Source: Solirubrobacter ginsenosidimutans (lineage in GTDB: Bacteria > Actinomycetota > Thermoleophilia > Solirubrobacterales > Solirubrobacteraceae). Taken from it: 64,000 nt of DNA. This document shows, one piece after another, positions 58,903 to 64,000 of the stretch. A program made the position numbers and the translations under genes. The notes beneath the pieces are model-generated. The model made no database searches and was not told where the DNA came from. It worked only from the letters and a program-made list of their open reading frames with translations. Numbering within the stretch: the first letter of the stretch is position 1; each line of letters opens with the position of its first letter. The stretch spans positions 62,001 through 126,000 of the forward strand of contig NZ_JAPDOD010000016.1 of NCBI RefSeq assembly GCF_027587205.1, read 5' to 3'.

Positions 58903-61900
58903 TTACGGCGTCGTGGTCGACAGCGTGAACGTGAGCGTCTTGGTGTAGGCGCCCGTGCGCAGCGCGTCGCTGGAGTCCACGTGCTGGCGGAAACCGAGCG
59001 TGACCGCGTCGTTGGAGACCGGCGTGCTGTAGGTCTTCAGCGTCGCCGGCGCGGTGCCGACGGGCTTGAACGCGTCGGTGGTCCCGGCGCGCGCCTGCAG
59101 CACCGACGGCATCACGAACGTGCCGTTGACGAGATGACCCGGAGCGGTGGAGCTCGGGTCCGCGACCGTGAGGGTCGCGTCGCCGGCCGTCGAGATGACG
59201 TTGGCGCTCGACGTGGCGTCGTAGTCCTTCATGACGCCCGGCTGGAACGCCCCGAACGCGGCGGGCGTGCCGAGGCTCAGCGCCAGGGTCGCCGAGACCG
59301 TGCCGCCGACCGGCAGCGTGGGCGCGACGACGGACGTGATGTCGGCGTCGGAGACATCGAAGAAGATGTTCCCGACGGCCGCCACCTTGATCCGCGCGTG
59401 GGTGCCGGCGACGTTCGGCCAGACCCCGGTGTAGGACCCGGTGTTGGGCACGCTGTTGGCGATCACCGTCTCACCCTGGTCGGAGATCAGGCTGATCTTG
59501 ACGTTGGCGACGTTGATCGGCGTGATGTCCGTGCTCGCCACGTCCCAGGTGACGGTCAGCGGAAGCGTCCCGTAGCGCACCTCCGAGACCGCCTGCGACG
59601 TCACGCGAAACGGGCTCGCCAGGTTCGCGACGGTGACCTTGGTCGAGTTGAACCCGATCGCCCCGCCGCCCGGCTTGCTGTCGCGAGCCGTGAGACGGAA
59701 GTTCATGGTGCGATCGCCCAGGAAACCGACCCAGTCGCTCGTCGGGAGGAACTCCGAGAAGCACTCGCGGGTCACGACGGGCACCGCGGTGGGCGCCGCC
59801 GGCGGCGTCGGGCAGGAACCCGTGGCCGCGTTGGTGTTGTTGGCGAGGATCTGCTCCATGTCCGGGAACACGCGCGTCGGGTTGCTGTTGACGGCGTTCT
59901 CGCCGGGCGAGTGGTACAGGAGCGTGTCGGTGGCGCTCACGTCGACGCCCTTGCCGAACTGGCGGAACAGCGGCCCGTTGGTCTTCGGCTGCTGGACCAG
60001 GCCCGTGCCGGCCGTGGAGCCGCCGTTGGGCAGGCCGCCGCGGTCGTTCTGCTCCCACATGTAGGTGACGGGATCGCCGTCCGGGTCGGTGGCGCTGCCG
60101 GTCAGCGCGAACGGCGTGCGCGGCGGGATCGTGTACGCCGCGGGCGTCACGACGTCCGGCGCGTGGTTGCCGGTGTCGACGATCAGGAAGCCGTTGTTCC
60201 CGGCCGGTCCGCCGTGCGCGGTCTCGCCCACGAAGCCGGTGCCTCCGGTCACGGCCAGGCCGAGCGCGGGCTGATCGAGACCCGCGAGCGTGCCGGCGAA
60301 CGACACCTGGAAGCCCGTGTCGTCGAACGTGCCGCCGCCGAAGCCGGCGACCGTGGCGATGCCGCCGGCGGGAAGGATGCCGGCGGTGAACTTCGTCGAA
60401 TCGTCGACGGTCCCGGCGGCGCCCACCCCGTTGGTGACGGTGAATGGATCGACGTCGACCCCTGCCATCGTCCCGCCGAAGGACAGGTTGTAGCCCGCGT
60501 CGGTGACGGGGCCGACCGTGACGGTGGCGCCCGCCGGCCAGCCGGCGATGCCCGTCGTGCCCTTGACGTTCTCACGCACCGCGGAGGTGCACGCGCCGGT
60601 GCAGTTGACGACCGAGATCGCCGGCACGTCGGTGTTCGCGAGCGTGCCGCCGAACGTCACGGTGAAGCCGGTGGTGCCCGCGCCGCTGACGGTCGCGGTC
60701 CCAGCGCCGGTGATCGCCGTGATCGCCGTCTGCAGGTTCGCGTTGGAGATCGCGGTGCCGCCCGCGCCGAACACGGCCGTGGTGGTGCCGTTGACGACGA
60801 GCTGGAAGGACTGCGTCGCGGTGAACGAGCCGAGCGTGACCTGCTGGGACTCGCTCCCGCCCACGATCGCGGCCAGGATGCCCGCGGCTGTGTTGTTCTG
60901 CCCGCGCACGATCGGGATGCTGTTCGCGCCCTTGTAGGTGAGCGTGTAGGAGTCGCCGTTGACGTCGTAGCCGGTCAGGCGGACCGTCTGGACCTTGCCG
61001 CCGGAGAGCGCGGCCTGGATGTCGGCCGCGCTGTAGTTGACCCCGCGCACGAACGGGCCGACGGTCTTGCCGTTGAACGTCAGCGTCAGCGAGTCGCTGC
61101 CGTCGAAATCGCGCAGCGAGATGTTCTGGACCTCGTTGACCGCCGGGCGGGTGCCGGTGACCAGCGACGTGATCTCGTCGTAGCTGCGCTGTGACCAATA
61201 CGGGTCCGAGTGCGGCTGCAGGTTGTCCTGCTGGCAGATGCCCGCGTAGGCCATGATCGACGAGCCCGAGCCCGGCTCGACCGACGTGCCCGCGTTGCGG
61301 TTGCCGCCCGAGCAGTTGGACTGGGTGCCATTGAACGTGTGGTTGCCGTTGAACTGATGGCCCATCTCGTGCGCGACGTAGTCGACGGCCATGTAGTCGC
61401 CGACCGGCGTCGGGAGCCCGGTGCAGCCCTGCGCCTTGCTGTTGCCGCCGATCACGCCGAGGCTGGCGACGCCGCCGCCCGCCCGGCCGAGCATGATGTG
61501 GCCGACGTCGTAGTTGGCGGCGCCGATGATCTGGCCGAGGACGATGCGGTTGCGCTGGAGCAGGCCGCTCGTGCAGGAGGCGATCTGCGCGGTCGTGTAG
61601 CACGCCGCGGCGCCGCAGGGACCATTCGGATCGGTCGCCAGCGCGGCCGTGTTGAGGTTCGTCTTGTCCGTGTCGGCGATCAGCACGAGCCGGATCGCGG
61701 TCTCGTCCTCGTAGATCTGGTCGACGCGGTTCATCAGCGTGACCTTGGCCGCGGTGACGTTGGCGGGGCCGCCGAAGTAGGTCGAGTACGTGGGGTCGGT
61801 GACCAGCGCGAGGCGGTAGGTGCGCAGCAGCACGGACGGGCCCGCGGCCGCCGACTTCGTCTTGCCGAACCCGAGGTCGAACGGATCCGGGTCGCCGTCG

Positions 61901-62466
61901 GGACCGCGCTCGACGAACGGCTCCTTGGAGGACAGGTCGCGCCCGAAGTAGCTGACGTAGACGCTGTCGTCGAGGTGGTAGTACGGGTCGACGTACCAGG
62001 ACCCGCCTTCCGAGCGCACGGAGGCGTGGAAGCCGAGGGCGTCCGAGCGGTCGGCGCGGATCGTCGCGGTCGGGTCGTCGATGCCGCGGCCGGCGTAGGT
62101 CTTGATGTCCGGGTGCGCCGCGGCGAGCGCGGGCTCCATGATCGGCGCCTCATAGACCTCGAAGCGCTGGAAGCCCCCGCTCGGAGACGGCAGCGTGAGC
62201 GTGACCGAACCGCTGGGCGCGGCGGAGTGCAGCCCCGTCTTGGGCGCCGCGCGCAGGCCGGCTTCAAGGCCGGACTCGTCGAGCGTGAACGCCCTATAGG
62301 ACGAGGCGCGGATGTCAGCCGCGGAACCTCCCTTCGTCGCGGGCAGATGGCCCGAGACGGCGTCCCACACGTCGCTGCGCGCTTGCGCGCCCGCGACTCC
62401 AGGTGCGGCGGCAGCCGCCGCCAAGCCCAGGCACAGCGCGGCCGACAGCCGTTTCCCTACTCTCAT
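58903..62466 (-). CDS. Secreted M12B/reprolysin-like metallopeptidase with shared C-terminal domain
   Basis: This 1187-residue protein has a signal peptide (about residues 1-27, ending AGA). A propeptide and the catalytic domain follow, with the metzincin signature HEMGHQFNGNH (His366) and a Met-turn-like SSIMAYAG. Residues about 450-760 hold three or four tandem beta-modules (SLTLTFNGKTVGPF, SYTLTYKGANSIPIV, SFQLVVNGTTTAVF, and GFTVTFGGTLANTDVPAI-type endings) that look inserted before a PKD-like stretch (NHAPDVVTPAAYTIPPRTPF). The shared C-terminal domain ends the protein. It would digest proteins or peptides outside the cell. Confidence 0.88.
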   Translation of the reverse strand: MRVGKRLSAALCLGLAAAAAAPGVAGAQARSDVWDAVSGHLPATKGGSAADIRASSYRAFTLDESGLEAGLRAAPKTGLHSAAPSGSVTLTLPSPSGGFQRFEVYEAPIMEPALAAAHPDIKTYAGRGIDDPTATIRADRSDALGFHASVRSEGGSWYVDPYYHLDDSVYVSYFGRDLSSKEPFVERGPDGDPDPFDLGFGKTKSAAAGPSVLLRTYRLALVTDPTYSTYFGGPANVTAAKVTLMNRVDQIYEDETAIRLVLIADTDKTNLNTAALATDPNGPCGAAACYTTAQIASCTSGLLQRNRIVLGQIIGAANYDVGHIMLGRAGGGVASLGVIGGNSKAQGCTGLPTPVGDYMAVDYVAHEMGHQFNGNHTFNGTQSNCSGGNRNAGTSVEPGSGSSIMAYAGICQQDNLQPHSDPYWSQRSYDEITSLVTGTRPAVNEVQNISLRDFDGSDSLTLTFNGKTVGPFVRGVNYSAADIQAALSGGKVQTVRLTGYDVNGDSYTLTYKGANSIPIVRGQNNTAAGILAAIVGGSESQQVTLGSFTATQSFQLVVNGTTTAVFGAGGTAISNANLQTAITAITGAGTATVSGAGTTGFTVTFGGTLANTDVPAISVVNCTGACTSAVRENVKGTTGIAGWPAGATVTVGPVTDAGYNLSFGGTMAGVDVDPFTVTNGVGAAGTVDDSTKFTAGILPAGGIATVAGFGGGTFDDTGFQVSFAGTLAGLDQPALGLAVTGGTGFVGETAHGGPAGNNGFLIVDTGNHAPDVVTPAAYTIPPRTPFALTGSATDPDGDPVTYMWEQNDRGGLPNGGSTAGTGLVQQPKTNGPLFRQFGKGVDVSATDTLLYHSPGENAVNSNPTRVFPDMEQILANNTNAATGSCPTPPAAPTAVPVVTRECFSEFLPTSDWVGFLGDRTMNFRLTARDSKPGGGAIGFNSTKVTVANLASPFRVTSQAVSEVRYGTLPLTVTWDVASTDITPINVANVKISLISDQGETVIANSVPNTGSYTGVWPNVAGTHARIKVAAVGNIFFDVSDADITSVVAPTLPVGGTVSATLALSLGTPAAFGAFQPGVMKDYDATSSANVISTAGDATLTVADPSSTAPGHLVNGTFVMPSVLQARAGTTDAFKPVGTAPATLKTYSTPVSNDAVTLGFRQHVDSSDALRTGAYTKTLTFTLSTTTP
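58906..59322 (-). repeat. Shared C-terminal domain, copy 5 (M12B-like peptidase)
   Basis: This copy begins LPVGGTVSATLALSLGTPA, with STAGDATLTVADPSS, GHLVNGTFVMPSVL, PVSNDAVTLGF and a terminal LRTGAYTKTLTFTLSTTTP at the stop codon. Confidence 0.85.
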
Positions 62467-62533
62467 CCCGACCCCCAGAGTCGTCCTTAACTTCCCCTCT
62501 ACGGCAGCATCCTTCCGTTCGCGCGAGCCAAGG

Positions 62534-64000
62534 TCAAGCGGCCGGGAGATCCATGGCCAATACGGCCGTGTCGTCGGCCTGATCGCCGCGCTGGAAGGCG
62601 TTCAGCGCCGCGTCGACCGCGGCGACGGCAGCGGCCGCGTCAAACACTCCGCGGAGCGCTTCCAACAGCCGTTGCTCGCCGAAGCGCCCGTCCATGCCGA
62701 CCGTGTCGGTGACGCCGTCGCTGAACGCCACGAGCACGTCGCCGGGCTCCAAGTCGATGCGCTCGGGGCTCCAGGTGGCGTCCGTCCACGCGCCGAGCAT
62801 CGGGCCGAAGCGACCGACCGGGCGCGGCTCCCCGGCCCGGATCAGCAGCGGCTGCGGGTGTCCGGCGCAGACCACGGTCGCCGACCTCGCGTCCGGGGCG
62901 ACCTGGATCAGCGCGACGGTGCACGGGGTCAGCTCGGCCCGGTTGGCAAGCGCCTGGTTGAGCTGCTCGAACGCCGCGAGGGGATCGCCGAGCAGCATTC
63001 CCGCCGTCCGCAGCGTGTGGCGCGCCTGGCCGGTCAGCGCCGCCGCCTCGGCGCCGCGGCCGGTGACGTCCCCGACCAGGAGCATCCAGCCGTGCGGGGT
63101 CGGGAACGCGTCGTAGAAGTCGCCGCCGACGAGGTTCTCCTCCCCCGCGGGGCGGTAGAGCGAATCCAGGCGGGCGCCGGGGATCTCCGGCAGTTCGTCG
63201 GGGAGCAGCCCGCGCTGCAGCGTCGCCGCGATATGGGAGCGCTCCTGGTAGAGGCGCGCGTTCTCGACCGCCGTTCCCGCCCGCCGCCCGAGCTCCTCGG
63301 CGAGCTCGAGATCGGCTTCGACGAACCGCCGGCTCGATTCGGCGCTGACGAAGCTGATCACGCCGATGATGCGCGGGCCCGCGACCATCGGGACGAGCAT
63401 CACCCAGCGCATGCCGACGCCGATCAGCGCCTCGCTCTGCTCGGGGTCGGGCACGGCGGCGCGAATCAGCGCGTCGTCGATCGGGCCGATCAGCTGGGAG
63501 GAGCCGTCGCGCAGGACCTGCGCCGCGCCGATGGGTGCGTCGGTGGGGTTCGGGTAGCGCTTCTGGTAGTCGCGGGCGAACTCGCGCTTGGCGGGATCCA
63601 CGTGGGCGATCGCGACGGTGCGCAGCCAGTCGCCGGCGGGCATCTGCACCGAGCACCAGTCCGCGAGCGCCGGCACCGCGAGCTCGGCGATCTTGGCCAG
63701 CGTCTGCTCGTAGTCGAGGCCGGACGCCAGCACCATGCTCGCCTCGGCGAGGAAGCGCTGCCCCATCTCGGCCCGCTTGACCTCGGTCACGTCCTCGATG
63801 ACGTTGACCGCCAGGCGGGTCTCCCCCTCGACCAGCGTCGCTTTGATGATCCGCCAGCGCTCGTCGCCGGAGCTGCGGTTGATCGCGTGGATGAGCAACG
63901 GCTCAGGCGACTCGCCCCGCAGCGCCTGGCGCCCGGGCAGATCCTCGAGGCGCAGCGGTCGTCCCTCATGGATCGACGACTCGTACGCGTCGACGATGTT
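62534..64000 (-). CDS. PAS-GAF-SpoIIE (PP2C-type) phosphatase, 5' truncated
   Basis: The frame is open to the right edge, so the N-terminus is missing. The visible 488 residues hold the C-terminal part of a PAS domain (INRSSGDERWRIIKATLVEG then NVIEDVTEVKRAE), a GAF domain (about 120 residues, LDYEQTLAKIAELAVPALADWCSV onward), and a SpoIIE/PP2C domain with LVGGDFYDAF, LLVGDVTGRGAEAAALTG and VLVAFSDGVTDTVG (metal-binding Asp residues present). Such proteins usually dephosphorylate an anti-anti-sigma factor to turn on a stress sigma factor. No sigma-factor partner is in view. Confidence 0.92.
   Translation of the reverse strand, partial: NIVDAYESSIHEGRPLRLEDLPGRQALRGESPEPLLIHAINRSSGDERWRIIKATLVEGETRLAVNVIEDVTEVKRAEMGQRFLAEASMVLASGLDYEQTLAKIAELAVPALADWCSVQMPAGDWLRTVAIAHVDPAKREFARDYQKRYPNPTDAPIGAAQVLRDGSSQLIGPIDDALIRAAVPDPEQSEALIGVGMRWVMLVPMVAGPRIIGVISFVSAESSRRFVEADLELAEELGRRAGTAVENARLYQERSHIAATLQRGLLPDELPEIPGARLDSLYRPAGEENLVGGDFYDAFPTPHGWMLLVGDVTGRGAEAAALTGQARHTLRTAGMLLGDPLAAFEQLNQALANRAELTPCTVALIQVAPDARSATVVCAGHPQPLLIRAGEPRPVGRFGPMLGAWTDATWSPERIDLEPGDVLVAFSDGVTDTVGMDGRFGEQRLLEALRGVFDAAAAVAAVDAALNAFQRGDQADDTAVLAMDLPAA

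Overview
The window is very GC-rich (third positions almost always G or C), with short leaders, GTG starts and many stop/start overlaps. Large secreted enzymes, a sugar-type ABC system and several actinobacterial regulator families point to an actinomycete-grade bacterium. The overall character resembles Solirubrobacterales (class Thermoleophilia), but this is inferred from family content and not from a marker gene. No rRNA, tRNA, CRISPR array, transposase or phage gene was seen. The region reads as ordinary chromosome with an accessory, catabolic flavour.

Left part (1-22 kb): a truncated GNAT acetyltransferase; a Tat-exported sugar-phosphate isomerase-like protein in an operon with its probable TetR regulator; a secreted amidase; a secreted M64 peptidase; an AMP-forming acyl-CoA ligase; two tandem paralogous chemoreceptors; an MFS transporter; a membrane EAL phosphodiesterase; a secreted seven-bladed Vgb-like propeller; a secreted LVIVD-repeat protein; and glucose-6-phosphate dehydrogenase.

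Middle part (22-40 kb): a small secreted Fn3-like protein, a compact AAA/STAND ATPase, a very large secreted GH78 alpha-L-rhamnosidase, a metallo-beta-lactamase-fold hydrolase, a DUF4406-type protein, two convergent DeoR regulators, two PucR-type regulators, an SDR, the proline catabolic pair (proline dehydrogenase and P5C dehydrogenase), an FAD amine-oxidase-like protein, a secreted subtilase with a Pro/Thr minisatellite linker, and an orphan sensor kinase.

Right part (40-64 kb): a ten-gene minus-strand operon (51365 down to 40879). It runs FAH-family hydrolase, extradiol-type dioxygenase, SDR, HisD-like dehydrogenase, creatininase-family hydrolase, FAD aromatic hydroxylase, ABC binding protein, ABC ATPase, ABC permease, P450. 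Almost every junction is a 1-4 bp stop/start overlap, and the operon is divergent from a LysR regulator. It looks like a complete uptake and ring-cleavage pathway for an unidentified substrate. After it come an HxlR/MFS divergent pair, a patatin/acyltransferase pair, two tandem MopE-like metal-binding secreted proteins, a small beta-trefoil-like secreted protein, a secreted M12B-like metallopeptidase and a PAS-GAF-SpoIIE phosphatase cut by the window edge.

Two signals stand out beyond single genes. First, five unrelated secreted proteins (amidase, M64 peptidase, LVIVD protein, rhamnosidase, M12B-like peptidase) end in the same 118-146 residue C-terminal domain, with no LPxTG motif or terminal membrane helix; it is a candidate undescribed surface-association or export module. 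Second, a palindromic element of about 43 bp (CCTAAGGGG / CCCCTTAGG core) occurs three times at gene ends, with the stop codon lying in or just beyond its edge.
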